From: Pratylenchus scribneri
Taxonomy: Eukaryota; Nematoda; Chromadorea; Rhabditida; Pratylenchidae
Assembly (NCBI GenBank): GCA_030063045.1
Contig: JAQSEB010000203.1
Span: 62,001 to 126,000, forward strand
Reading direction: 5' to 3'
Length of the DNA: 64,000 nt
Program-made: the position numbers and the translations under genes
Shown here: positions 20,203-32,602 of the stretch, one piece after another
Position numbering within the stretch: position 1 is the first letter of the stretch
How the letters are laid out: each line of letters starts with the position of its first letter
The notes under the pieces: generated by a model
Database searches by the model: none
Told to the model about the DNA's origin: nothing
Seen by the model: only the letters and a program-made list of their open reading frames with translations

Positions 20203-23200
20203 TTAAAATTTTAATAGAATTAGAAAAGAACTCGCCGGTCTCCGTGTCAACATCATTTCGCCCCATTGCTCTTGGGCAGCCAATCCAACTTGGGAATGTT
20301 GCAAATGGACAGAGGAAAGAATAACCTACAATGATAATAATAATAAATATTTTTAAGTAAAATTTTTAAAAATAATTTGCAAAAATTAGAAAAAAAATTG
20401 GAAATTAAAACCGTATCTTTTTTAATAATAATTATAATCCTATTTTTTAAAATTAATTTAAAATTAAATGAATTAAATTTTAGAATTATTTTTAAAAAAT
20501 TCTGTACCTCGCCAATGAAATCATTTTTGCTCATTTTATCATAGTCCCAAACGGTAATGGCCAAATGGACACGCTGAAATTTAAAAATATATAATATTTT
20601 TAAATAATTCAATTTTTTACATCCATTTTGTCGGCCGCAATTTTGAATTGGAAACTTTCGTTGTAGCTGAAAAATGATGGAATTTTTTAATAATATTTTT
20701 TTTTATTCAATGCATTTTTAAGACCATAAAATTGGTCAAATTTGGCTTAATAAAATTATCTTTTCTATTCCTTGTTGGTTAATGGCTAGGGCCCGGATTT
20801 ATATGCAAATGCATATTTTTGGCAAAAATTCTCGTTCAAAAATGTAATAAAAATCGAAAAATTGCATATTTTAAAAAATTGTTTTCTAAATTTGCATATT
20901 TTGCGATTTTTTATGCATTTAAATCCAGGTTATGGCTATAATTTAAGATTAAATTCAATATTATATCAGCTTAATATTCAACATATATTAATAATTATAT
21001 CCATGATTTTGGTAAAAAGTGCAAGGTTAAATTAATTACTTTTTTCATATTTTTGTTTATAAATCATTATGGTACTAATGAAATAGGTAATATTTAATTT
21101 ACTCGATAATATTTATCTAATTTAATTAATCCTCACTATGGATTCAGTGTTTTGTATTTGATGGCAGTCTTCTTTTTTGCAACCAATTTTTTGCCCTCAT
21201 ATAGGTACAATTTCACATATGGATCTGCGTGAAATGAAAAATATTAATTTCATAATCATTTTTCAAATATTTTTTATGCATTATTTAACATTTTTTAATT
21301 CTTAAGTATTTTTATTAATCACCTGAAGATCCGCTGACGTCCATTTTCTTCAAATTCCTTGCCTCCATAATTGTTACAGTCATTGTTCCAGTAGCTTAAA
21401 AATTAATATTTGGATTATATTTTAATTTTTTTATAAAGTTTTTGAATATTAAAATTTAAAAAAAATATAAAAAAATTTATTCTAGAAATTTGTGGCCTTT
21501 TTTAGTAAATAAAATTTTTAAAAAAATTACCCGGTCGATATCGAGTGGAAAAGCAAATGTCACCGAGGCGAGATTCCTGAATAAATTATTATAGATTAAT
21601 CAAGAAGAAATTTGCGCTTTTTACTAATTCGTCCACATCTTGATGTGGTGCCTCAAAATGGCTCCATTCATCTGTGGTCTGTCCAAAGTCGACCATTTGA
21701 AGGGGAATACTGATTTGGCCCATTCTAAAAAATTGATTTAATAATTTTATTAAATAAATTTAAAAATAATTTTTTTTTTTAAATTATATTTGAAATTTTA
21801 TTAAATTAATTGAAAAAATTAAATATTAAAAAATTTTTAATTTTTCTTAGAATTTAAAATTAATTAATTAATTTCTTATTCACCGATCATCTTTGCTTAG
21901 CCTATCGAAATCGTAGGCCACAATCTCCAGCGTTTTACGGCCCAAATCCGAATAGGGGATCTGCTAATAAAAAAATATACTAATTTTTTAAATAAAATAA
22001 ATTAATAATAATAATTAAATTAAAAATAATAAAATAATACTTTGAAAACGAATGTTTCATTGAAGGATGGATTCAATGTGTTTCGTTTGATGCGTGTTTC
22101 GAATTTTGGTTTGCGTTCCGGCAAAATTGTCACTTTTATATATGGGTCACTGGAAAATCAAGAAAATTTTTTAATTTTTTCAAAAGTTTAAATATAATTT
22201 TAACAAATTTTAAAATTGAAAATAAATTAAGTTATGTAAATTACTAATTATTTATATGGCCAAATTGGCCATAACAAAAGTAAAAGACTGTCGGTGTTTT
22301 AAAAAAATTCATTCGAATTTAATAAATTTTCTTAAAAATTAAAAATTGAATTTTTTTACAAAAAATTTAAAAACATTGAAAAAGATTGACCTCATGCCAT
22401 TGCGATCCATTGCCGGCAAATCTTTGCACTCCAAAATAGTGATCGATAAACCGGACCCGATGAAATCATAGTCCAATTTGAAATGCAATGAACCGAATGA
22501 ATCGGGTGTTGGCAATTGATCACTAAAAATTTTTAATAAATTTTAAAAATATTATTTAATATTTTAATAATTTTTTCTTATTTTAAAATCAATTTTTCAG
22601 AGAATTCAAAAAATTTATTTTCATGATTTTTTAGGTGGATTAGCCAAAAAATCTATTTATTTTTTTCAGTCAAAATCCAAAAATTTAATCCAAAAATTAA
22701 TTAATTTTTTTTTTCAATTTTAAAAAAACAAATTTTTTAATTAATTACCAAAAATAATATTATTTTTCCTTACCCATTCGTTGCGCTGTGGCCATCCTCT
22801 GTGGCCAATCTGCTACTTAAAATGCTGCTGGATGTGGAAATTTGTTGAGTTGGCGGCGATTTGGAAATTGAGCCAGTTTGATGGCTACCACATCCTCGGC
22901 CAAAAAATGGTCCTTGTGATTTTGAATTGATTGAAAACTAAAAAAAATTGTATAATATTTTTTTATTTTTAATTTAAATTTTAAATGATTAATAAATTAG
23001 AATTAATAAGGGAAAAAATTATTTCCAATTGGCAAAAAAAACCGGAAAATTTTTATAAATATTTATTAAAATTTATAAATAAATTAAAAAAAATCCGTCA
23101 CCTCTTCATGATAATCGCCACTGTCGATGTTGGGGCTGGGCGATGAAAACGGGAAACAGAGGCGAAAAATGCGCAGCACCGAATTATTATTGCTTGTGAT

Positions 23201-23245
23201 GAAACCGCCACCCAATCCTGAGGAGCCAGCCACTCCGCCGAACAT
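20203..23245 (-). CDS. synaptotagmin-like protein with two C2 domains
   Basis: About a dozen exons on the minus strand read in order. A first exon ([15 protein letters not shown]..., 23245-23100) and a Ser/Thr-rich linker (22940-22780) come first. C2A includes [18 protein letters not shown] (22440-22400), [19 protein letters not shown] (22150-22090) and [11 protein letters not shown] (21930-21890). C2B includes [20 protein letters not shown] (21400-21330), [15 protein letters not shown], a polybasic [13 protein letters not shown] (21190-21130), YNESFQFK, and [17 protein letters not shown] (20560-20515). The C-terminal [11 protein letters not shown] matches the family ending. Calcium-binding aspartates are present in both domains. 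Its role would be calcium-triggered membrane fusion. No clear transmembrane helix precedes C2A in the visible first exon, so a 5' exon may be missing or the protein may be atypical. Confidence 0.88.
20785..20935. mobile_element. small inverted-repeat element (MITE-like) in a synaptotagmin intron
   Basis: The ends are imperfect inverted copies: CCCGGATTTATATGCAAATGC near 20791 and its complement-like TATGCATTTAAATCCAGG near 20914. The inside is AT-rich with further GCATATTTT words facing each other. It sits in an intron of the synaptotagmin gene. Confidence 0.45.
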
Positions 23246-25120
23246 TTTTATTTTTCTGACTTTTTTTTTTGTTATTCTAAAAAATAATTTAATATTTTTT
23301 GTTATATAAAGTAATATATATTTCGCGTCTATTGAAAATTTTCTAATAAAAAAAAGAGTAATTATTAATGGAAAAGAGCGGATAATTGGCATTTTATTGA
23401 AAGGAAAAAATTCGATAAAATTATATCCTAATTATCCCCCTCATCCGTATCAAGGTATGCGTTAATTAACCTCACGGCCATTATATCTCATAAAAAGGAA
23501 ATAAATTATATGGGTATGGGTAAATGAATTCAAATGGAACGCTCGTATTCTTTGAGGAAAATCAAATTATTTAACAAGCAAATTTTTTGAAAAATTAAAG
23601 CCATTTTTTTATTGGACATTTATGATTCTCAAAAGGATTATAGCCTTCAGGAATTGGTTGTTTAGATATAGTAAAAAATGTACTCAGGTATTAAAATCGG
23701 CTATACTAAATAATTTTTCGAAAAAAAATTAAATGTTCAAAAGAAAATTGGACATATAAGGGAATAAAAAATGACGCAAAAATGGGAACATATAAAGAAA
23801 TAAAATGACGATCAATAAGCCATCAATGTGTTCCCAAAATAAAAATGAGAGGAAAAGCCATTTTAAAAAACAACTCAGCATAAAATTGATTTCTAATTTA
23901 AACTTCTCAATAACATATAAATGGACACATTTTAGAGGATTTTTAGGCTTTCCAAAAGTATTATATAGCCTTCCGTAATTTATTGTTAGACTTGTTCAGC
24001 TATGGACAAAAAAGGGATCACATATTAAATTGGTATTACTGAATAATTTTTAGAAAATATTAAATTTTAATGGAAAATTGGACATATAAGGGAATGAAAA
24101 TGACGCAAAAATAGGAACATATAAGTGAAGAAAATGACGTTAAGCGATCAATGTCCCTGACATAAAAATGTGGGAGGAAAAGCAATTTTGGAACACACCT
24201 CAGAATAAAATTGATTTCTTTTCAACACACACATTTGAGCAAAGCCACATTCCCATTTAAAACATTTTTATTATCGCATCGCCGGCAATAAAATGGAAAT
24301 GGCAAAGAGGGGAAAAGGGGGGCGCCGTGGGAATAAATTAAAAATATTAATTTTTGGGGGTTCGGTCGGAAATATGGAAAAAAAATTGAAAGCGGTCGCA
24401 CGATTGACGAATTCCCAAAATGTGTGTAGCTTTTCATTTTATTTTTTTTATTGAATAATCTATTAAATTTGGTGTTTTATTTTGTATTTTTGAGGGAAAA
24501 ATTTTGGGAATTAAATTAAGCAAACCACAAATGTTCACTTATTGATTAAAATTAAAGAATCGAAATAAAGTCGAAAAATTATTTTTTACCAAAAATTTTG
24601 AAATTTGCCAAAAATTTAGTATTTTTGGGGCTATAATATTGGACAAATTTGGCTCAAAAATTAATATAATTAAATAATCATAGACTGAAAATATTCCAAA
24701 GCCCCAATAATTAGGTTATGACCACAAAGGAATTTAGGCGGTAAAAATATTTTATGTCTCAAAAACAATAATATCTATTCGCAAAAATAATAATTATAAA
24801 ATATTAATGCATTATTGAAGCTAAAATCCTTGGTCTTAAAATGCAAAAATTGTTGGGACATGATTTGATAAGGAAAAGGAAAATTCTAAACAATTAATTA
24901 TTTGATCAAGTTTATAGCATTCATATTTTTCTTTTTGAAAAAAAAGAAAATATTTTTGAATAAAATAAACTATTTTAAATTGACAAAAATCAATTTAAAA
25001 AAGCATATAGATAATATAAAGATTGGTAAAACAGTGCGGAAGCGAGCGAAGATAATTAAAATTTCATGGGAAATTGTATTTTTAAAAAATGGAATATGTG
25101 GGCGGGTGTTCATTTTTTTT
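23246..25120. repeat. gene-free DNA with a diverged tandem duplication of about 330 bases
   Basis: Bases 23570-23905 and 23915-24225 align with many substitutions. Shared words include GGACATATAAGGGAATRAAA, AATGACGCAAAAAT, GGAACATATAA and CAGAATAAAATTGATTTCT. The rest of the interval is AT-rich with no supportable gene. Confidence 0.5.
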
Positions 25121-25955
25121 GGATCGTGAAAATATTGTGGTTGAGGGTGTGGCCAAAACATTTTTTGTACCATGTAATTGGAATCTCTGTGAGTGAGAGC
25201 CTTGTTACTTAAATACAAAAATGAATTTGTTTATGGCACAAAGAATATTCTCAGAGAGGAGAAAGTGGTGCTCTTTTGACAAAAAATTGTGTACCAAATT
25301 TGTGGTTTATTGAAAAAATTGGCCTAAATTTATTTTCCTTCCGACCAAAATAAAATTGCATTAACCCATTATTGGCTTAAATGGCACTTCTTTGGTTAAG
25401 GGTATGTTAAACTTTGAAATATCAATATTTTATGAAAATTTTATGGGATCGTGAAAATATTAAAATTAAAATGCGGTTGAGGCCAATAAATTTTGTACCA
25501 TAAAATTAACATGTGCGTTTAGTGCCTTGTTAAAAATATAATAATAGAATTTATTTATATTGCACAAAGAATATTCACAGGGAGAAAATGGTGGTCTTTA
25601 TAACATAAATGTGTACCAAATTTGTAGTTTATTGAAGAAAAGTATTGGCCAAAATTCACTTTTCCCCCCTGCTAAAAAGAATATTGCATTAACCCATCAT
25701 TGGCAAAATGCAATTGGCAACTTATGCTTAAGGTGTGATAAAATATTCACATTTTAATATTTTATGACAATTTTATGTACAATAAATTTTTTCTGGTAAT
25801 TTTTAGTACAAAAAAAATTGTTTAAAGTGAATATAGAAAATATAGCTTTGGCCAAAAGCATGGTCGATGCCTTCCCCCTCCACCACCCAAAAAATTGTAT
25901 TAACCCATTAGTCGGCGGTCGGCGCCACCAGCAGGCCAAAATGAAAGGAGGCACA
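25121..25955. repeat. diverged tandem repeat, unit about 320 bases
   Basis: Two full copies (about 25123-25444 and 25445-25780) share GGATCGTGAAAATATT, GCACAAAGAATATTC, TGTACCAAATTTGT and TTGCATTAACCCAT in the same order. A partial third copy extends to about 25920. No coding signal is seen. Confidence 0.55.
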
Positions 25956-26560
25956 CATTTTTGGGGTGGGGCGGGGGGCCAAATAGGTTAGTTAGATGGG
26001 CCAATTTTCGTTGTGGAAGGTTTCCATTTCAGTTAGCTAAAAAAGGTGAAGGCCTCTTGCCGCACCAATTTCATTGGGATACCACAAAAAAGCCGCTGCC
26101 TTTTTCTATGTTAAAATGTGGGGATGGCCACTTTCCCCGAGTCCAAACTTCTTCATTTCTCCGTGGCCTTCTCTCTTTTCTGTTCCCGGAGATACTCACA
26201 CACATTTTAGAAAAATTATTTCTAATTTTCGTAATTAAATTTTTCAATTTGATTCATTTTTATAGTGAGGCTAGGGGTGGTGGGGGGGGGGGGGGGGAGG
26301 GGCCAAACGGGCCAGTTTATAGCCCAAAAAAAGCGAAGAATGGCTTCTATGGTCGTACCAATTTTCATTGGGAGACCACATAAGGCTGTCGCTGCTTTTT
26401 CTCTATGTAAAAATGGGGAATGGCCAATTTCCCCGAGGCCAAACTTCTTCGTTCCCCTTGGCTCTTGCCCATATCCTCTTTGCTCCCTGGAGAATAAGCA
26501 CATAGCACGCATTTTGGAAAATTGAAAATTATTTCTAATTTTTGGAAGAAAACTTGTTGA
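25956..26560. repeat. diverged tandem duplication of about 300 bases with a poly-G run
   Basis: Copies of about 25960-26250 and 26280-26550 share ACCAATTTTCATTGGGA-like, CCCCGAGKCCAAACTTCTTC and AAAATTATTTCTAATTTT words. A run of about 17 consecutive G lies at 26281-26297, at the junction. Frames open across it on both strands have no family resemblance. Confidence 0.55.
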
Positions 26561-26744
26561 CCCCATTTTTGGTACAAAATATTACATTTTAAATTGGAAC
26601 ATTTTTCGAGTGAACATTTTGCGATGATAGTAAATTTAATTTACAAATTTTATTATTTTTAAAATAAGCTCTAACATTTACAATATGGGAAATATTTAAA
26701 ATGGCGAATAAATTACTGAAAATGGCGAATAGACTATTTAATTT

Positions 26745-27060
26745 GGCGAATAGAATATAATGGTTTATAACGGTTCAGAGGTTTATCCAAGACCATTAAA
26801 CCATTTACCCATTTGAAAGATCTCATCGAGACGTATCTTTTGATAATGATTTGGCTTGAATTTAATAATTTTTTAATGAGTTTTGAACCAAAAACCGACA
26901 AATGGTTCAAACGGTTTAAAACCCTTAGTTTTTGATCAAATCATGACAAAATATATACCATTCAACGCGTCTTAACAAGATCTATTGATTGGGTATAAGA
27001 TTTTGGGGTATAGGACAAACCATTATAAACTTTTCGCAATTTTTAGCATTCTTTTCGCCA
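26745..27060. mobile_element. dispersed fold-back element, copy A
   Basis: It begins with GGTTTATAACGGTTCAGAGG and ends with an opposing ACAAACCATTATAAAC. Inside are CTCATCGAGACGTATC and ATTCAACGCGTCTTAACAAG facing each other, plus GGTTTAAAACCCTTAG and ATCAAATCATGACAAAATAT. The same internal words recur at 32.1, 41.9 and 50.1 kb. Confidence 0.55.
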
Positions 27061-29335
27061 TTTTCATAATTTATTCACTATATAAAATAGTATAGTATCC
27101 TTTAAATATAAGTATGAAGTATACCATAAATATTAATTAATATCTAAATTTTAATTTGTGAATACACTATTAAATGAAAATAATATTTATATAGGCTATA
27201 TACAATTAAAAAGTTTTTAATGGATCAAATTTATCAAAAATTATAAATATTATATTTCATGAGAAATAGAAAATTAAATCTTAGATTCTCTATTATAAAT
27301 ATAGGTTTTAATAATTACGGTTAAAAATATTTTAAGAAGGATAATATTAGATTAAAATTTAAAATTATTGGATACTTCATAATATTTGAGGGCTATTCAA
27401 TTCGCCAAAAGGGTAAATAAAATTTTAAATAAAAATTAGCACTTTATCTTGCAATTTTACCAAATTTGGCCTCTGGCATAATACTTCGATATTTGGTCCA
27501 TCAAACCAAATTAGTAGTGTGAAAAGTGTTCCGGTCATTAGTGAAAACCGCTTAATGGATTTTGGCACAGATGTTCAACTTTTTTGGCTCGCTAATTGAA
27601 AATGTGACTTAACGTTGAAAATTTTGGCTAATTGGAGGAAAAGGATTTAAAATAGAACAAATATGGATAAGGAGAGGGTTTTAAAAAAAAATTAGTTAAA
27701 AATGAGGGAAGTAAAATTTTAAATAAATGTCATTGGAAAAATTTTAGACCACACGTGATTAAATAAAAAAATTTTTTAAGAAAATTATAATTTTTTTAAG
27801 TAAAAATTATTTTTAATGAATGACATTTTTTTTAAATTATCCGAAATTCGTTTCTTGGAAAATATTTTCAGTAATCTTTAAAATTTTTATTTTATTTTTA
27901 TTAATATAATTTTTATGTACTTTTTGATATCAAAAAATATTGATTATAAACATAATTGGCCTTGAATATGGCCAAAAACCGTACAAAAATTTAGTGCCAC
28001 CTGCCTAATAAACCCTCTTAATTTTTTATTAATTATTTTGTATTTTTTATTTTAAAATTTTTATTTGTGAGGGAAAATAAATAAAAGAAAATATGAGGTA
28101 AAAATTGGTCCAAAATGCGAAGGGAAAATGAACAATGTATGTTATTTTGGTTTCCATAGGGAATAATTTATTTTTATAATATTAATTTAGGTATTTGAAT
28201 GTATGTGAGTATTTTCCCCACAGCCTTCTGACTTTTTCCCCTTAATTTTCCTCTTTACATTCCAAATTGGAATTAGCAGAGAATAAAAAAGGCAATAAAT
28301 CATTTTTAATTATTGTTTGCTATTTTAATTTACATTTGCGGAATATTATTAAATAATTGAACATAAAAGAGTAATAAGTTGAAAAGAACGGAAACATTTA
28401 TTAATGTGGAAAATTATGGATACAATTAATTATTTTTCCCCAATTTCCTGTGTGGTTTTATTTTGCATTTTGCACAAAAATGTAGTGGGAAATAATATTA
28501 ATATTTAATATTTGTGCGATAGAAGGAAAAATTGTATTTTTTTGTGGAAATAAAATTTGCATATTAATTTTTACACTTTTGCAAAAATTAAAAAAAATTT
28601 ATGCGTTTTTAGAGTACAAATTTATTACTGATTTTTTTTATAAATTTCGAAAAAATTAGAATTAAAATAAATTGTGAACCTTCTAAAAGGACACATTTTT
28701 GCATGTTGTACATGGGAAAAAATACAATAATTTTTGTACCAAGGAGGGAAAAAGTTTACATTTTTTATGGAAATAAAATTTGCATATTAATTTATTTTTT
28801 TCACTTTTTCAAAAATTGAAAATCAAAGTTTTTGTTGGATTTTTAGGGTATAAATTTATTAATTGAAACTTTTCAATAAAAATTAAATTTCCGAGAAATC
28901 AGAATTAAAATAAATTTTGAGAACCTTGAAAATTTTTTTGAATATGTTAAAGTTTTAAATGAGAAATTTATTGGTCTTTGATTTTTTTTTCAATTTTATG
29001 ATTATTAGAAAATGAGTCTAAAAATGGGAATTGCATACGGCACTCGGCAAATGAAATGAATGAGCCAGCCACTCTTTGGCCCAAAAAATTCAATTTTATT
29101 TTTTGCTCTCAATTTTCAATTGAATTAAGAAAATTGTGCAAGAAGTGATGGGATTATTTCTTCTCTTCCCTTTTCAAATTTGGAGAATGGATAGAAAATT
29201 CATAAAAATTAAATTTACTCAGAAAAGTATCGGAATAAAATTTTTCAATGCAACAAATTTTTGACTCGATTATTTATAATTTTTCGGTATAATTTCTACT
29301 TTACTTTAAGGTTATTTTGGGTTAACTTAGGGATT
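27061..29335. other. AT-rich intergenic DNA with one old duplication
   Basis: No gene can be supported. Segments 28505-28680 and 28725-28915 resemble each other (GGAAATAAAATTTGCATATT, then TTTTTAGRGTAYAAATTTATT), indicating a diverged duplication of about 220 bases. Confidence 0.45.
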
Positions 29336-29404
29336 TATGCTTTATTAACGGATTCTAAAAAATTCTGACATATTCTGGAAAATTCTTGTAAGGCGGTTAA
29401 CAAT

Positions 29405-30640
29405 ACTTTCGGAAGGAATTCCTGTAGATGTTAATAACATCTACACAATACTTTTGGAAGGTATTCCTGTAGATGTTAATAACATCTACACAATACTTTC
29501 GGAAGGAATTCCTGTAGATGTTAATAACATCTACACAATACTTTCGGAAGGAATTCCTGTAGATGTTAATAACATCTACACAATACTTTCGGAAGGAATT
29601 CCTGTAGATGTTAGTAACATCTACACAATACTTTCGGAAGGAATTCCTTTAGATGTTAATAACATCTACACAATACTTTCGGAAGGAATTCCTGTAGATG
29701 TTAATAACATCTACACAATACTTTCGGAAGGAATTCCTGTAGATGTTAATAACATCTACACAATACTTTCGGAAGGAATTCCTGTAGATGTTAATAACAT
29801 CTACACAATACTTTCGGAAGGAATTCCTGTAGATGTTAATAACATCTACACAATATAATATTTTTGGAAGGTATTCCTGTAGATGTTAATAACATCTACA
29901 CAATACTTTTGGAAGGTATTCCTGTAGATGTTAATAACATCTACACAATACTTTTGGAAGGTATTCCTGTAGATGTTAATAACATCTACACAATACTTTC
30001 GGAAGGAATTCCTGTAGATGTTAATAACATCTACACAATACTTTTGGAAGGTATTCCTGTAGATGTTAATAACATCTACACAATACTTTCGGAAGGAATT
30101 CCTGTAGATGTTAATAACATCTACACAATACTTTTGGAAGGTATTCCTGTAGATGTTAATAACATCTACACAATACTTTTGGAAGGTATTCCTGTAGATG
30201 TTAATAACATCTACACAATACTTTCGGAAGGAATTCCTGTAGATGTTAATAACATCTACACAATACTTTTGGAAGGTATTCCTGTAGATGTTAATAACAT
30301 CTACACAATACTTTCGGAAGGAATTCCTGTAGATGTTAATAACATCTACACAATACTTTTGGAAGGTATTCCTGTAGATGTTAATAACATCTACACAATA
30401 CTTTCGGAAGGAATTCCTGTAGATGTTAATAACATCTACACAATACTTTTGGAAGGTATTCCTGTAGATGTTAATAACATCTACACAATACTTTCGGAAG
30501 GAATTCCTGTAGATGTTAATAACATCTACACAATACTTTTGGAAGGTATTCCTGTAGATGTTAATAACATCTACACAATATAATATTTTTGGAAGGTATT
30601 CCTGTAGCAATACTTTCGGAAGATATTCCTGTAGATGTAA
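29405..30640. repeat. 45-base palindrome-bearing minisatellite, about 27 copies
   Basis: Each 45-base unit holds TGTAGATGTT, a 3-base AAT spacer and the exact complement AACATCTACA, so every unit can form a 10-bp hairpin. Two variants exist: one with CTTTCGGAAGGAATTCCTG, one with CTTTTGGAAGGTATTCCTG. The left half is almost all the first variant; after 29860 the two largely alternate. A junction with extra TAATATTTT occurs at about 29855 and again at 30578. Because 45 is a multiple of 3, both strands stay open for over 230 codons. These frames are artefacts of the repeat, not genes. Confidence 0.92.
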
Positions 30641-30644
30641 TTAA

Positions 30645-31098
30645 CGTCTACAATGGTTCAATATAAAATATCTTGGATCAGAAAATTTTGCTTAGTGAAC
30701 CAAAATTGCAGAATTGACCTGCATAAAATATTTTGGATCAGAAAATTTTGCTTAGTGAACCAAAATTGCAGAATTGACCTGCATAAAATATTTTGGATCA
30801 GAAAATTTTGCTTAGTGAACCAAAATTGCAGAATTGACCTGCATAAAATATCTTGGTTCTGAAAATTTTGCTTTGAGAACCAAAATTGCAGAATTGACCT
30901 GCATAAAATATCTTGGTTCTGAAAATTTTGCTTTGAGAATCAAAATTGCAGAATTGACCTGCATAAAATATCTTGGTTCTGAAAATTTTGCTTTGAGAAC
31001 CAAAATTGCAGAATTGACCTGCATAAAATATCTCGGTTCGGAAAATTTTGCTTAGTGAACCAAAATTGCAGAATTGACCTGCATAAAATATCTTGGTT
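30645..31098. repeat. 60-base minisatellite, about 7 copies
   Basis: The unit contains CAAAATTGCAGAATTGACCT, GCATAAAATATCTTGG and a GAAAATTTTGCTTTGAGAAC segment. The first three copies carry the GGATCAG/TTAGTGAAC variant, and the next three carry GGTTCTG/TTTGAGAAC. It follows the 45-base array directly. Frames on both strands are open by periodicity only. Confidence 0.9.
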
Positions 31099-31140
31099 GC
31101 TTTATTAATGGATTCTGGTATATTCTGGAAAATTCTGATA

Positions 31141-32075
31141 GATATGTTTATGCTTTATGTCTCGTAATTCTTATCAAATTTACGCAACATAAGTTGTTGA
31201 CATTTTTTTGATCCATCATATTTTCCCTTAGTCTTATTTCCCACACACATTTTCTGAGGGCAAGCCAAAATGAGAACGCCTCTGGGTCCTCGCCCCCATC
31301 ATCATTTAAACACATTTTGTGTCGCCGACGACTTTGCCGAATTTGTTTAGCTCTCGACAGGCAAACACATATTTTTATGCGAAGCCAAATGAGTTTTTGG
31401 GCGATGGGGAAAATTTTGGGGAAAGAAGCCGACCAGAGGGAATTGGGATTAATTTTTTTCACGTCCACTCGTTCCACACAAATTCCCCTCTGCTGATGCT
31501 TTTTTTTCTCTTGATGGCATTTTGTCCAATGCTAATATGCCGAATATGGGCATTCGAAGAAACCCTCACAATTTGGCATAAAATTCCGATTTTGGATGGG
31601 ATTTTTGATGGATTAAAAGTTTTTTGATGGTTTTTGATATTTAAAAAGAGGGAAGAGGATTATTTTCTGTTAAAATGAATCCATGTTTAAAAAGATAAAG
31701 ATTACATTTCGGATCGAGGTTATGTTTTGGGCTTGTAAATTTTTGCAGATTTTTTGCAAATTTTCTCTCGGATAATTAAATAATTTAATTGTAGAAAATT
31801 TTTATGTTAAATCAATTTATTTGGTCTCAAATTATTATTAAATTATTAAGGCTATAATTGTATTTAATTTAAATTTTGTTGCCATACAATCTCATAAAAA
31901 TATTCTTTTTAAAATTTATTTTTCACCTGCTATAATTGTAATTAGTAGTAGAAGATAAAAACACTAATAAGTTTAAAATGATTTTGCATCGAAATATGGT
32001 TTTTTACGTCCAGGGTCGATTCCACAATAGGCAAAGGGCGGTGCAAATATGGGCGATTCCACAATAATGCAAATA
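31141..32075. other. intergenic DNA, no supportable gene
   Basis: A block at 31150-31640 is somewhat less AT-rich, and its frames are open on both strands for about 100 codons. None shows splice signals or a known motif. Confidence 0.4.
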
Positions 32076-32079
32076 TATT

Positions 32080-32360
32080 TTGGCTTCTAATAAATCAAAA
32101 ACTGGTTTTAGAACACACAAACTTTATACCAATTTGTAGATCTCATCGAGACGCATAGATTACTATATAATATGTTAGCTTTTGTCTCAAAATAAGAAAG
32201 TTTAAAACCAAAATCTGGAAAAATGGTTTAAATGGTTTAAAACTCTTTAATTTTGACCAAATCATGACAAATTATATACCAATCGATGCGTCTCGATGTG
32301 ATCTACAAAATGGTATTAGGTTTGTGGAGTCTGAAACCAGTTTCTGATTTATAAGAAGCC
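32080..32360. mobile_element. dispersed fold-back element, copy B
   Basis: It has the same layout as copy A: AATCAAAAACTGGTTTTAGA at the left and AACCAGTTTCTGATTTATAA at the right are inverted copies. Inside, CTCATCGAGACGCATAGATT faces CAATCGATGCGTCTCGATG, with TGGTTTAAATGGTTTAAAAC and CAAATCATGACAAATTATAT between. Confidence 0.6.
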
Positions 32361-32403
32361 TAAAACTTTATATTTGCAAGCACCGGTTTTTTATATAAAA
32401 ATT

Positions 32404-32602
32404 TTAAGGTACTTTTCGGTTATCTACCTGCAGATTGTTTGACATGGCCATGGCCCCCTTATAAGTGTGATTAGGATTAAGGATATGTGAGATGATAGAT
32501 ACCCTATCCCTGAATGACCTTAACTCTAGTTTATCATAATTCATAACTCTCTTAGTTGAATTGAATTAAAAAAAACTGCAAATATATAACCGAAAAGTAC
32601 CA
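32404..32602. mobile_element. 200-base inverted-repeat element with TIR GGTACTTTTCGGTTAT
   Basis: GGTACTTTTCGGTTAT near 32409 is matched by ATAACCGAAAAGTACC near 32586. The centre has GTGAGATGAT..CCCTATCCCTGAATGACC, which resembles the centre of the element at 42.9-43.1 kb. Too short to encode anything. Confidence 0.65.

Noticed and set aside
29454..30610. Long frames of more than 230 codons on both strands with a repeating 15-residue motif
   Set aside because: The DNA repeat is 45 bases, a multiple of three, so both strands stay open by periodicity; no start context, introns or family resemblance.
30653..31055. Repeated short frames with a 20-residue period
   Set aside because: A 60-base minisatellite read in frame.
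29405..31098. CRISPR-like array
   Set aside because: Units are direct head-to-tail repeats without unique spacers, in a eukaryotic genome.
31148..31627. Opposing frames of about 100 codons
   Set aside because: No recognisable domain or splice pattern; kept only as unexplained intergenic DNA.
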